Made by a program: the position numbers and the translations under genes. From Hyperoplus lanceolatus (taxonomy: Eukaryota; Chordata; Actinopteri; Uranoscopiformes; Ammodytidae): a stretch of 64,000 bases of DNA. The stretch lies in NCBI GenBank assembly GCA_026929865.2, contig CM049400.1, positions 23,173,501-23,237,500 on the forward strand. The letters run 5' to 3'. Of this stretch, positions 1 through 11,861 are shown one piece after another. The notes under the pieces were generated by a model, which ran no database searches, had not been told where the DNA came from, and saw only the letters and a list, made by a program, of their open reading frames with translations. The number at the start of each line of letters is the position of its first letter. The stretch's first letter is position 1.

Positions 1-938
1 ACATTATACCAAGGGTCAGAAGTGTAACAGCATTTAGATCTTACAAAGAAAGGGAGTATCCACTCATTGGACAGAAGGCTGTCAACATCTTACTACCCTT
101 TGCCACATCATATCTGTGTGAGATGGGCTTTTCCACTGTTGCTGCACTCAAGACAAAGTACAGGTCCCAGCTTAACATTGAGCAAGAGTTAAGAGTAGCA
201 GTATCAAGTTTGAAGCCCAGATTTGGAATGATGTGCACTGCAAAGAGGGCTCACTGCAGCCACTAAAATACAGAGCAAATTGTATTTTTGTGTATTATAA
301 GCAGAATGTGTTCATATAAAACAGACAAATAGGGAAATAAGTTCAAAATAATTGTGAAGGTGAATTTAGTTATATTAAAAGCTCAAACTGATGTAGCTGC
401 CAGTTTCAAATAGTTCAGGGTTCAAGGCTTTTTTAAAGTATTGTGTTATGTTCAGGGAAAGAATCAAATTGTACATTAAATATTGCTCAAATGTTCACAC
501 AAAGAGTAATGTTTATTTTTAAGTCATATATATTTTTGAAAGGGAATAAGCTGATGAAGCTGACTGACAAGTGACCAATGTTTACTGTTTAAAAATTTTA
601 TTAATTAAATGAAAACCCCAGTGAATCATTTGCTCTTGTTTCTGTGTTTTGAGATTCACACAGACTGAACGGTCTTGTTTAAATGTTACAAATTGAGTTA
701 ATAAACTTGGAAATTGTTTTAAGATGTTGCAGATGTCAGCAAATTTTATTAATCTATTTTAATAATAAGGTGATTGTATGCAGAATGCTGGTGCTAGCAA
801 CTCAAACTCATATATAACTCTTATACAGATAAATAAATAAATATTAGCAGGTTCTCAATAGTATTTCAATTTAGGGGGGTCGCGAAAAAATTTCAGTCTC
901 CTAGGGGGGGCATGACAGAAAATAATTGAGAAGCACTG
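1..938 (+). mobile_element. 3' end of an autonomous-type hAT transposon
   Basis: This is the right part of a hAT element: transposase C-terminus (3-266), about 600 bp of AT-rich 3' sequence, then a terminus at 920-938 that reads in reverse complement CAGTGCTTCTCAATTATTT, close to the CAGTGGTTCTCAA start common in fish hATs. The next 8 bases, GTCTACAG (939-946), fit the hAT target consensus nTnnnnAn. The left end lies outside the window, so the duplication cannot be confirmed. Confidence 0.75.
3..266 (+). pseudogene. hAT-family transposase, C-terminal fragment
   Basis: An open frame runs in from the left edge and stops at TAA 264-266, giving about 87 residues. The peptide has the look of the hAT C-terminal dimerisation region of ZBED5/SCAND3-like proteins: a segment reading EYPLIGQKAVNILLPFATSY, then LCEMGFSTVAALKTKYRSQL, and a short basic tail. 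The family cuts and pastes DNA flanked by 8-bp duplications. Only the C-terminus is present, so intactness upstream cannot be judged. A matching hAT right terminus lies 670 bp downstream (ending at 938), which supports a transposon origin over a domesticated host gene. The frame is open across what is visible. Confidence 0.8.
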
Positions 939-964
939 GTCTACAGTAATGTGATTTCTCACAC

Positions 965-966
<2 letters not shown>

Positions 967-1028
<62 letters not shown>
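967..1028. repeat. (TG)n microsatellite
   Basis: Uninterrupted TG dinucleotide run of about 62 bp, 20 bp beyond the hAT terminus. Frames open through it are repeat artefacts. Confidence 0.98.
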
Positions 1029-1029
<1 letters not shown>

Positions 1030-1831
1030 TGGAGAGCGCTGCACAGACGCACACAGGTTGACTACTGTTAATGTAATGTATTTTTTTGGCATTTTTGCCA
1101 CAGAGACAGAAAAGAAACAAAGAAAAGGCTCATCCTGGATATGCAGAGTAAAAACGGTGGTTTCTATGATAAAAAAAGAAGTTCACTCAACTTGATGACT
1201 TATTTCGCAATATCCCTAAGGCATAAGCATGCACCCAAGCTACATGTTAAACATATCCACCAAGCCCAGTAATCATAGTTACATCTTCTTCTTCATTCCT
1301 TTGGTGTGCCATAAAAGGGTGAATGTTTGTGTTGGTATTGGCATGAGTCCTTGTCTGTTTTTGTGAGTGTTTGCCTTTCGGAGAGTTCACTCTATCATGA
1401 TTGTGTAGCTCTACAGCAAGGAGGCAAGGATATTAAAAACAGATGTGGCCTCTTAAGTCAAGAATATGGCATGGAGGGAGGGGTCTAGGCAAAACATTCC
1501 TCCATTTTTGATTGCTGAACCTCTGGTATAGTTAGGCTATCAGCGGGTTTCTCAGGGCTAAACTGATACATTTAAAATGTAAGGGGGCACAGAAGAGTAG
1601 AACAATACCATTGAGTCCAGCTAGATGGCAATTTATGGAAAGCTAAGAGATCATCCTGCTTGTTTTTACCTTCCTGTTTTTTTCTTGATATTAAACTTGC
1701 TCCCTTTAAATTGTAGGCCAAGGCCATTAACTGTCTATCAAATCACTGCCAGATGCCCACTCCACCACTTCATGTTTTTTTGAATCACTGTTGACTCCTA
1801 ATAATCCTGCTACCACTTTGCCTACCAAAGC

Positions 1832-1833
<2 letters not shown>

Positions 1834-1928
<95 letters not shown>
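1834..1928. repeat. (CA)n microsatellite
   Basis: Uninterrupted CA run of about 95 bp in non-coding sequence. Confidence 0.98.
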
Positions 1929-1930
<2 letters not shown>

Positions 1931-3689
1931 ATTATCCCCTCCACCTTTCACTACACTGTAGAATTCAATTAATTATTGTAGGAGTATACTCTGTTATTCT
2001 TCTGCTACTGACACAGACACACATACTCTCATTGTCTCAGAGCGACAGTGAAAACAACACCGTTTGAGACATGTTTTATCTGTGGTAGGTTGCAGTGTGA
2101 GGCAGGGACAGAAGAAAAACCTCCTTGTGAAAGTAGGAATGCAAAGCATTCCCCACAATGCCACACTCCTGCAATTACTCCAGCGCCTGGTGCCGGGCCA
2201 AGACAATGAGATGACAGCTTGTGGTGTTGAGGGGGAGACAAGTTCAACTTCCATCTCTGCAGTGTACTGTGGGCCTGCAGGAGACCTATCTACACAGTGA
2301 CTTTGTTTCTCAGACCTTGGTGGCCTGTGTACAAAATCAATGTAATTCCATCTGGTATTTAGATCATTTGGTTTCAAAACATCTTAACCCGATAAAGCCT
2401 TGTCTCACATTGCAATGTTTTTTGAATAATGAGCAAAGGATTTGGTGGGAGAAATAAAGAAATATCATGCATGTGTGTGAAGTTGTGCATGTGCACATGA
2501 ATGTGTGGTTATGTATTAACTGCTCCAGCAATGATTTTCTCCTAGTTGTCCATCTCTCTCTGGTCTTCCGGTTCACCATAGTGACTGATAGTTTGCACTC
2601 TCACTTGGAAATTAACTGACACAATCCTCCTCTTTGAAAAGAGACAGAAAAGAAAAGAAGTGAGATTAGCCAGTCTGGGGAGAGTGAGGGATGTGGGAAG
2701 GGAGCTTCCTGTTGCCAGAGTGTCTGCCTCCCCAGGCCTTGTCCACTGCCGCCAAGGGCCGCCTGCCCTCCCGCCACTGTTATCAGCTGGCTCAGCAGCG
2801 GCAAAGAAATGGCTAAACAAGGCAGCGTTTATCTGTGCAGATTGTATTCACTGCACATCCCAGCTGCCGGGCTGCGGCACCAACCAAATCTGCCCAGCTC
2901 TGCAAAGAAAGGGCCGGCAGACCTGCTCTCAACAACACTCTGCATATAGGTGCCAGGGGTGTAGATCAATAGGCGACAGCATCCCAGCTCTGTCCAACAC
3001 TTCAGACCAGACCCCCCCCCCCTTTCCATCAAAACCTCCCCTCAACTCTCTCTTATCCACATTTAGCTTTGCATATGTATGTTGAGGCACTTGTATTTAA
3101 TGGTGCATTGCTTAAGAATGAGCTGAGTTTACCCTGATTCAAAATTAATGAGCAAAACGCTGAATAAACAGTTATTTATCCAGGACTGAGCAGAATGTTA
3201 GAAGCTTTAATCAAAATTCATTGAATTCACGCTTAATGGTTGTCAGGGCCGGCGGTAGCCAGGAGCCAGGGTGGGCCGTGCCCACCCAATCCAGATTTTT
3301 TTTTTTTTTTAGGTGGAAGTCCAGACCCACTATCGGACAGACCTGTTCATTCGCTGTCCAAGAAAATGTCAAATAAAATTCAGACAATAAATTAATACTA
3401 AAGAATATACTCTAAAAAATGATTCAGGGGATTAGTTCATTACGCTTAAAATACAGACGTTTTTCAGCATAAAAAAACGAGTTTGTTACATGAACTTGAA
3501 TTATTCCATTGACAACTTATTCTAAATAAGTGGGTCAAACTTAATATTTAGAAGAATGTGTTAACTTATCAATGTATCAATTTTGAATGAATATTTATGC
3601 GTCCACTCAACACTTTTGAAATAATAAGTTAGTCCAACTTGTCTTTCTGGTTAGTTTCAACTGTACATATTTTGAAAGTTAAGTAGGCG

Positions 3690-3811
3690 CCTAAATTTGC
3701 CCGGACATGTTTCGCTGCCACGCACTGCGGTCACACAGCCAGACCACGTTGTCCACCACAAGTGAAAGAAGGGGAATAAGCCGGAGTTCACGTCGAGTAT
3801 GCTATCATAGG
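3690..3811 (+). other. Candidate first exon of the transposon transcript
   Basis: A more GC-rich segment than its surroundings ends in a strong splice donor, AGG|GTAAGT, with the exon's last base at 3811. An ATG at 3707 opens a frame, but its phase does not match the frame of the zinc-finger exon at 4867. It is therefore more likely 5' untranslated, or there is an unseen intermediate exon. The following bases 3950-3990 carry GCTAGCTAGC-like repeats common in fish first introns. This is inference; no transcript data are available. Confidence 0.35.
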
Positions 3812-4866
3812 GTAAGTAACAGCACTAAGTCGTTTTGCTTTTATTCGCCACAATTACCAACTGTATCATCACACAGTGCAATGCATCGTTTTTACGCGGC
3901 ACTTCACCGGAAATTAAATGTAGTCTAAGCTAAATTAGCAGCTTGATAGTAGGCTACGGCATTAGCTAACGTTAGCTAGCTAGCCTTTTTCGGTTGTATT
4001 GTTCCAGAGCAAGCCAACTTTAATGGCGCACTTGTAACATGAGTTAAAAGTGAGACAAAAGTGAGTGTGTGTGGCACTGGGTAAAGTGTTGGTCTTCACG
4101 TTGTTTTTTTTGTGTGTGTTCGGGCGAAGTTGGATAATTAAGCCTGTTGCAAGCAGCACGTGCCAACTCTGTAGCTAAAGTAAAATAATAGGACATGTTA
4201 GCTGTTACTTAGTTTGAACGCAGTACATCAGGTTAACATACAAATATACTGGTAGGCTTATTTTCAGTTAGAGTTTAATGCAGGCTTCTGTTTTTTCTGT
4301 TCTTTCTGTGTTTGCTTAACTGAACCATCTTGTAACACAGAGGTACTTGGTTTTCGATTTGCTATAAAACATTTTTTTCCCCTTTCAAAAATCTACTGCA
4401 TAATGTGCAACAGGTAAATGGGACTGTAGTCATCACAACTTCTGCTTGAAACTTTTCATTGACTTTTTCCTAAATTTTTCATTTTCGGTTGGTACTCAAA
4501 TCCACTTTTCACAACATAGGAAGGATTAATTAGATTAAAGAAGTTAATACAACAATATTAAAACTGCATTTATTTATTTTTTTATTGCTTCATAAGGGCT
4601 CACTGTCAAATTATGATAACTTCGAACTTTCCTTTAGTGTAGTTTGTCATTACTGATTGCAATTTGCACTAGGGAAAAAGTTAAAGTAACACAAAATCCT
4701 CCAATTTGTCTGTAATTTTTGCAAGCAGAAATGTTTACTTTTAAGCCACATTAAGGATTCAAAACAGGAAGGAAGAGGTTACTGCTGTAAGAACTAAAAA
4801 CCTGAATGAGAGATCATTGTTGGATAACAGTACACCTGAAATTTAAGTTAAGGTAATTAACCTCAG

Positions 4867-7718
4867 TTTTTAAAATTAATTGGATCTGTAAGATTTGCAA
4901 ATTTGAAACACCAAATAAGACCAACCTTTTAAAGCATTATAGACTTAGACATTATGGCCATGATGTAGAGGTTCTGCCTTGTCTTTATTGGGAGTGTTAT
5001 TGCTCATTTAAAACATGGGGGAGCCTGCGAAATCATCTGTCAAGAAGCCATTCATCCCGTGAGAGAGTGACATGTACAGAAGTTCTATCTTTTAAATGTC
5101 CATGTTGCTCTTTAAGCACTATATCCCAGGAAAGAGAATACTTTGAGCACATCGGCCGTCATTTAAAAAAACAAGAAACTGTCACTTGTGTTTTTGAAAA
5201 TTGTCATTTCAAAACTAACATTTATGGAACATTTGCCTCTCATAGGTCCCGGAAACACACCCCTCATTCAGTGGATGACTTCAAGTCAGATCTTTTAGTG
5301 AGGTATGTCAATCCTTTAAATGCAGGAGATGATCCTACTGTTGAGGAAGACACTGAAAGTGCAGGGAGTGAACATCCTGGGGATGAAGAAATGAGAGAAT
5401 TGCCTAGCTTAATTGAGAAAAAATTAGGCCACCTTGTCCTTAAACTGGAAAGCATATTCAATGTACCTCACAGATGTATTGATGAGTTAGTGGAAGAACT
5501 CCACTTTAATTCTTCATCAGCTTCAAGTCCTATTTTAAAGGAGATTTTACAGTCATGCTTAGCGAAGCATAATTCTCTGGTTGATGATATGATACTCTCA
5601 GAGATGGTGACAGACATCTGTCAGAACAATCCAATTACATTATCTTTAGGGAGAGATGGTCCTCTTTCCACCTCCTACAAAAGAAGACAGTATTTCAAGG
5701 AGAATTTTTCTGTAGTGGAACCCATAGAGTACATGCTTAGTGCCAGGGAGCGGAGAAGTTTCCAATATGTACCTATTTTGAAGTCATTACATGAGGTTTT
5801 GAAAAGAAAAGAGATCCAGGATTTACTCACACACAGTTGTGACACAGACAGCAGCTCTGACACTCAATACAAGTCATTTCATGATGGCACACATTTTAAA
5901 AACAATACATTGTTATCAGAAAACAATCCTGCCATTTCTCTCATTCTGTATGTGGATGACTTTGAAGTGTGTAATCCGCTTGGCACGTCAAGGAAAAAGC
6001 ACAAAATTACTGCTGTGTACTGGGTTTTAGCTAATGTACCACCATTGCTCAGATCCTCGCTGACATCAATCTACCTAGCCATTCTCTGCAAGGCTGATGA
6101 TATAAAACGATTTGGCTATAGTGCTGTGCTAGAACCACTACTCAAAGATCTTACCAGCCTAGAACAGGAAGGACTTTACATTCCGTCATTAGGCATACGA
6201 GTTAATGGTACTGTTTATTGTGTTGTTGCAGATAATCTTGGCGCGCACTCTATCGGAGGATTTGTGAAGAGCTTCTCAAGTTCGTATGTCTGCCGGTTCT
6301 GTCTTGGAGAACGATCCCAGTTCCAAGTAAGTGAAGTTAGAACTGGAGCATTTCTTCCTAGAACAAAACAAGAACACATGGTGCATGTTCAAACTGCACA
6401 GGGAGATACAAGTGGGTCTCATTGTCACGGAGTGAAGAGACAGTGCCCACTGACTGAAAAACTAAAACATTTTGATGTTTTATCTGGCTACCCACCTGAT
6501 TTGCTACATGATCTCTTTGAGGGTATTGTACCTTTAGAGTTAGCACTGTGCCTAAATGCATTAATCAAAGGGAAATATTTCACTCTTGTTGAGCTGAATA
6601 CATTAATTAAAGAGTTCCCATACAAATGGGAAGATAAAACGGATGCACCACAACCAGTTCCATTGACTTTTGCTGCAAGAAAATCTGTTGGTGGGAATGC
6701 CCATGAAAATTGGGCCTTGCTTCGCCTCCTCCCCCTGATACTTGGAGAAAGTATACCAGAGAATGAACCAACATGGCTGGTCCTTCTGAACCTAAAGCAA
6801 ATAGTTGAACTTGTCCTGTCTGTTATTCATACAGATGAAACTATTTGTTTCCTTGACAGCAAGATTGCTGAGCATCGACACAGATTCCAGGATGCTTTCC
6901 CTCAACAAAGACTTCTTCCGAAGCATCATTTTCTAGAGCACTACCCACAGCTGATGAAGACTTTTGGTCCACTTGTGTGTTTGTGGACTATGCAATTTGA
7001 AGCTAAACACAGCTTTTTTAAGCGTGTGGTCAGGCATACCCACAGTTTTCGAAACATTCTGTTATCTCTCTCAGTGAAGCATCAGTTAATGGTTGCATAC
7101 CATCTACATGGAAATAACATTGTCCAACCTTCTCTACAGGTAACACAACTATCAACCGTGGATTTGACGGTGTTGAGGGAAGACATAAAGGAAGCACTGG
7201 AAACAAAATTCCCTGGTGAGTTCTTTGTCCAGATCGGTAACACAGTTTGTTACAGTGGCACCAAATATTCTTCTGGAATGATCTTGGCACATGGTTCGAC
7301 AGGAGGTCTTCCAGATTTTGTAGAGCTGATTCAGATAGTTGTTGTACATGGGATGGTTGGCTTTATTGTGAAATGTTTAAGTGCATGGTATTCTGAACAT
7401 CTCGGAAGCTATGAGCTTGAAAACACAAGAAGTGTTAAAGTTATTGAACCAAGCGAGTTGGCTGACATCTTCCCAATGGCAGCATACACTGTTGCAGGAA
7501 AGCGCATGGTGACCCAGAAGCGCTACATCTACTTACTAGGGGTGTGCGGAGACGTCATTATCTGTATCTGTATCTGTATCTGTTCAACCAACAAAATTAT
7601 CTGTATCTGTATCTGTATCCGGATACACAAGAAGAAGTGGGCGTGGCGTATACCGGAAGTTTCTTTTACATTAGCCTACATTAAAGGAAGTCATACCTAC
7701 ATTGATTTTCTAAACTAA
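4867..7718 (+). CDS. Zinc-finger/DDE transposase (ORF1 of the large transposon), 3' end altered
   Basis: Large exon opening after a probable acceptor (ACCTCAG, ending 4866). The frame has no ATG before codon 109 counted from GTG 5067, so the start codon must lie in an upstream exon not resolved here. The N-terminus has four C2H2/C2HC-like fingers, the first two upstream of 5067 (WICKICKF...H..RH and CLYWECYCSF...H..SH). An acidic linker follows, then a predicted RNase-H fold core. Likely catalytic residues, numbered from 5067, are D297/D298 (YVDDFEVCNPLG), D389 (VVADNLGAHS) and E645 (QFEAKH). C409xxC412 and D478xxH481 match the CxxC and [C/D]xxH signature that follows the second D in CMC, hAT and related transposases. 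Similar multicopy proteins are common in fish as uncharacterized loci. Residues 824-883 are not native: they are read from a hAT element inserted at 7537. The ancestral stop appears to be the TAG at 8731-8733. The transposase core itself is open. Confidence 0.7.
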
Positions 7719-8720
7719 TATTCATTGTCAATGCAATTGTTGTCCCTTCAAAGCATCAAATTGATGTAATGTTGAAATATAAGTCAAAAAGTCAGATATA
7801 TTTCTACCTTTTCATCTCTCTCTTCTTTGTTCTCATAATACGAAGAAATTCAGGGAACGAAAATATTGATAAATAACTGCCCAAATCTGTGCATAGGCTT
7901 CTCACTGTTAGTAAATGAGGGCCAGTGTTTTAATTTTAACTTAATTAAGGTCTCCCTTTAACTGGGGAAAATACAGCTGTATTTCATGATTTTTTTTATC
8001 TCTATCTCTCCCTATCGCTCTTTTTTTACATTTGTTTTACTAAACTAAGGTTTAGGAATAATCTGTATCAACGTGCCAATCTCATAAACCCTAAATAATA
8101 TTTTAGCCTTTCCACAAAGCCATATGTGATTTCAATGTGTCAAGTTTGCAGTTTCCGATTTTTATTGTATAGGTCCTGAAGTAGGCCTAGGCGTCTACGC
8201 ACTGATTGACAGCTGAAAAAGTACAGGTCCTAAGCATCAGTTTGATGGAAACGTTGTGATGTTTAAAAGAGTTTAAGCAGTAGGCCTAGAGAATGTAAAT
8301 AGCCTACATCGGGGAAGGGCTGACGGTGACTCGGGGTGCAGCATATTCCATCGGTTCGTCTCTTCTCTGCCATAGCAGCGGGTTACAAGGAAACTCAAAT
8401 AAAAACGGCAGCGAATGCGACCGGTAGAACCTTCTATTCGAGGGAAAGGGCGAACGCGCTGCGTTTATCAGTGGATAAATAGAGAGAGACCGCGGGTCAC
8501 GGGACGCGCCCGGTCCTCTCATGCCCACCACAGAACAGCTGTTAGTGTCATTCTACCTGTTGTGTCATTGAGGCGGAACGCGCTGCGTCAATTAAGCGCA
8601 TAATAAAAAAATAAAAAAATCCCCGAATAATAACGGGACTATTCGGAAATTATCTGTATCCGTATCTAACTCATTATCCGTGCTTATCCGAATACATATT
8701 CGGATTCGGGCTCATCCCTA
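7537..8720. mobile_element. Nested hAT-type non-autonomous element inside ORF1
   Basis: The perfect 8-bp repeat CTACTTAC flanks this 1184-bp segment at 7529-7536 and 8721-8728 and fits nTnnnnAn. The ends are imperfect inverted repeats: TAGGGGTGTGCGG at the left and, read inward from the right, TAGGGATGAGCCCGAAT. Subterminal ATCTGTATC-type repeats lie near both ends (7559-7620 and 8650-8690). There is no transposase frame, so it would need a hAT enzyme in trans. It landed in the penultimate native codons of ORF1. Confidence 0.88.
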
Positions 8721-8728
8721 CTACTTAC

Positions 8729-9553
8729 CATAGAGGGCAAAGTAGTCATTACACCTAAATTACTCTGATGTGCCCTAATCATAACCATGCGGATCCTCAC
8801 TGAAAAGAAGAGATTAGGCTTTTGATAACCCCACCAATGTACAGATGTAAAAAGATAAGTAGTTTTAGACATGAGCCCCACATATCTCTGAGATGGTGAG
8901 ATGTTATCATAGCTGGGCCTTTTTTGTGAAATGACTTCATTACTGTAAGCCAGGTCATGTTCCTGATCTTTGTAGTTGTACAATGTGTTATGCTTGAGTG
9001 AAAAGCATTAATGAACAGAAAAAAAAATGCTGTCCTTTTTTTTGTCATTTGCCATGTAATAAGTATCTGAAACCTTTTTGTCAAACTAATCTAATCTATA
9101 AATGGGCTCTTTATTTTGCAGGAAGATCTGTAAAAGAGGAAGTGTTTACAGAAACTTAAGGCTTACTCTGTGTAATATTCTGAGAAAATGTCACTTACAG
9201 TGTAATGTGAAAGCTAACTTTGTGGAAAAGTAACTGGAGGCATAGTTATAGTTTTACATTGTTAAAATGGAAAAGATGATGAGGGCAAAGATTAAAAATG
9301 CCAAATTGTGCGACTCCCAATTTTATTTATGTACCTTATTGGCATCTAAGCGAGTTGTTGATGTCTTAAGATCTTTTATTATATCTTAAAAAAGCAGGCT
9401 CATGTAAGAAAACAATGCAACATAGCTTCAAAAAAATTAACTGAAATTATCCGTTTTAATATTCTCTGGTTTTTCCATGTTCTGGGCATGTACATTGATG
9501 TAGTCTGGTTTAACTCAAGCTGAAGTGATGTTTTTTCTCTTAAAGATGCACCA
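8729..9553 (+). other. Interval between the two transposon genes
   Basis: It starts with the displaced last codon and TAG stop of ORF1 (8731-8733), then AT-rich sequence. Possible acceptor-like sites are TTTTGCAG at 9121 and CTTAAAG at 9545, so the second gene may have an upstream untranslated exon. No further coding sequence was recognised. Confidence 0.45.
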
Positions 9554-10591
9554 ATGTCTCATCCAGCCAAACTGCGGATCATACTTCAGGACCATGAGAT
9601 TCGGAAACTGGACTTACCTCATGGAATCCCTGGAACAGTGGAAGAACTTGAGGCTATTGTGAGAGAGACATTTGGGCTTGATGGGAACTTCACTTTACAT
9701 TATAAGGATGCTGATTTTGGAGAGGAATATTTTTCTCTTGCCTCAACAAATGACATAAAAGACAAGGACACAATCAAAGTGATTCACATTGTCGAACCTC
9801 CCACAATCACTCTGACCTTTAATGATGTGGAGAGCTCCATCGAAAGTGCATCAGAGACCTCCGTCCATACATCAGCTTCCTCTGTCAAAACTTCAAACTC
9901 ATCTGGATCGCAGCCGGATACCCTGATTCTTTCATCACCTGAACATGGGACTCATTCGCAATGCTGGCCTACTGATTTTCCAATACCTCACTTTGGCAGA
10001 GACACGCAGATTGTGCTTACCTCAGGAAATAAGGCATTCAAGAAGGATCGAATTCCACTCGTCTTTAACACAATCCTTTCGGACATCCTCGCAAGACTGG
10101 CTGATAGCATCTTCGAGTATGTTGCCTACCCAACAAATGCACAGTTTGCCGAAGTTGCTGAGGCACTTGTTCAAAAGCATCCCTGCCTCAAAGAACCTGG
10201 ATCATATAATGGATGCTATGCATGGCAACAAAGACTGAAATATAAAATGGGCACCTATAGATCTAAACTTAGTGGGCTTGGATGCCCTGAGCTTGATGTG
10301 AACTCACGAAAGAAAAAGCGAGCACATGAGAAGGCACCTGCAAAGAATATAAAAAAGCCAAGAAAGGCTGAGGTAAATTATTTACCGCCCCACCCACAAG
10401 GAGAGACAGAAGAAAGCTTGGAACACCAAAGAGTGGAGCTCCTTACTGAAGTTAAGAAGAGAAACAACAGTCAAATGATCAATGAGAAAATGGCAATGAC
10501 ATTCTCCATTCGAAGGCAGGAAGTTGTCAATCTTGCACCACCAGTCAGTGACTTCAAAGATCGATGGCCTGCTCTCTTTGATGCTGCACAG
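9554..10591 (+). CDS. PB1-domain / SAMD3-like accessory protein of the transposon (ORF2), exon 1
   Basis: First coding exon of a four-exon gene: 9554-10591, 10679-10834, 11662-11754 and 11862-12152. All junctions are GT-AG and phase 0, giving 525 residues. Residues 6-80 look like a PB1 domain: a basic start (AKLRII), then an OPCA-like acidic turn (HYKDADFGEEYFSLAS). A serine/threonine-rich linker covers 93-130. Residues 138-245 hold a conserved WPTDFPIPHF...LKYKMGTYRSKL block seen in fish proteins named sterile-alpha-motif-domain-containing 3-like. A basic cluster (SRKKKRAHEK...KKPRKAE, 251-273) could be a nuclear signal. No SAM domain was seen. The exon ends CAG|GTGAAT. PB1 domains mediate head-to-tail assembly, so a structural or DNA-complex role beside the transposase is plausible but unproven. 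It may be transcribed with ORF1 or from its own promoter. All four exons are open. Confidence 0.75.
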
Positions 10592-10678
10592 GTGAATATG
10601 TTAATATAATTGGCAGTGTTACTTAGTTGTTTTAGTCTTATTTGATTGTGCCTTTATTTTTTCATTTGTTGTGTGCAG

Positions 10679-10834
10679 ATAAAAGAAGAATTCAGACGAA
10701 TCACCACTGCAAACCTGGAAACCACGTTCATGGCAAAACTGGACCAGTACTCCCCGAAAATAATGTCCATGGCCTCCTCAACAGGAGGAGCTGCAAAAAT
10801 GAAGATCCAGCGCATAAGTAACATGCTGCAAGAG
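10679..10834 (+). CDS. ORF2, exon 2
   Basis: Follows a TGTGTGCAG acceptor and ends GAG|GTATGA. It has 52 codons in phase 0 beginning IKEEFRRITTANLETTFMAK. The helical, charged sequence continues the region that ends DAAQ in exon 1, as in SAMD3-like fish proteins. Confidence 0.72.
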
Positions 10835-11661
10835 GTATGAATCAATGTTTTATTCTTATTAGGTCGTGCTAGGTTGTGTGATCATCAGGGCTGGCCGAGT
10901 AATTAGAATAGTCCACTACGTTGTTACGTTGGTATTCAAGGCTCAATTCAGTATTCAGGACTTTTCTGACACAATGCATGTGAAACATCCACCATAACTT
11001 GAATGGGATAATATATCACATGTTGTATACTGCTTGGTCCTGGTCCTGTTCCCCAAAGAGGCTAAGAAAAATCATTGCAGTTTTATGCCACAAAATCAAA
11101 TCCGATAAAAATATTTGGTGTAAACGTTTTGTTATTTTCATTGTTTAATTCTCCTCAGCCTTCTGTTGAAACAAATGTGTCCATTTCTGTCCTGTACAAG
11201 ACGCTAACAGTTTAAGCAGATCTTCCCATAACTCTATGCACTACCTGTGTATTAATTAATTTAAAAGAGCAACAATTGAAGTCCAACCCACAAACCAGCA
11301 GCTACAATTCTGATTTGTCAGCTCAGCTCTTATGTGCTGTTCTCCTGTTTCACCTCTATGGGTTGGATTTAATCCAATTAATGGGGTGGCACTACACTTT
11401 ATTTTTATTTTTAGTAGAGCAATTAAAAAAACATTGCTATTTGGCCAGGCAAAAAAAAGAGAAGAGGAACATGCTAGTGATGTTTCTGTAACGCTTAATT
11501 GAGGTGTAAACTAAATAAGTGTGTTATATTTGATAAAAAGAATAAAATATTCAGTCAGTTGGTTCAGTCCAGACCCCTGACACTTTACCTTTCAGTCCTC
11601 TTTTCCCAGTTATGTAATTATTAAAATGCATCCTAATGGAGATTGTTTTTCTCATTCACAG

Positions 11662-11754
11662 GATAATTCAGTGGAAAGGAGGAGAGAGGTGGCTATCCGG
11701 TGTCTCATGGTGTATCTCAGAGAAAATGAGGAGGATCTCTTCAAAGAAAGCTTG
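11662..11754 (+). CDS. ORF2, exon 3
   Basis: Acceptor TTCACAG at 11655-11661, donor TTG|GTAGGT. The 31 codons read DNSVERRREVAIRCLMVYLR followed by ENEEDLFKESL. This matches the position in SAMD3-like proteins where a short helical segment precedes the C-terminal domain. Confidence 0.7.
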
Positions 11755-11861
11755 GTAGGTAAATCTGGACACCAAAGATCAGACAGTTAACTGTACGTTT
11801 TGCTACTCCTATTTGTATGACTTAAAACACCGAAATATTTATTCTGACATTCTTATGCCAG

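Larger units (their letters stand above)
947..3235. other. Non-coding stretch between two transposons
   Basis: No gene, RNA or element boundary could be recognised. It contains the two listed microsatellites and a short C run near 3013-3022. The segment 2660-3085 is richer in GC and has overlapping open frames on both strands, but none resembles a known protein or has supporting splice sites. Confidence 0.5.

Noticed and set aside
855..1195. Open frames through the TG/CA microsatellite (HTHTHT or CVCVCV peptides)
   Set aside because: Low-complexity translations of a dinucleotide repeat in every frame; no start context or homology. The same applies at 1727, 12292, 21997, 32696, 41390-41856 and 62419-62812.
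2660..3085. A 141-residue coding frame
   Set aside because: Overlapping open frames occur on both strands in a GC-rich patch; no domain, splice signal or recognisable family.
5067..5069. GTG at 5067 as the start codon of the transposase
   Set aside because: Coding sequence with zinc-finger cysteines and histidines continues upstream in the same frame, and GTG starts are not expected in a vertebrate nuclear gene.
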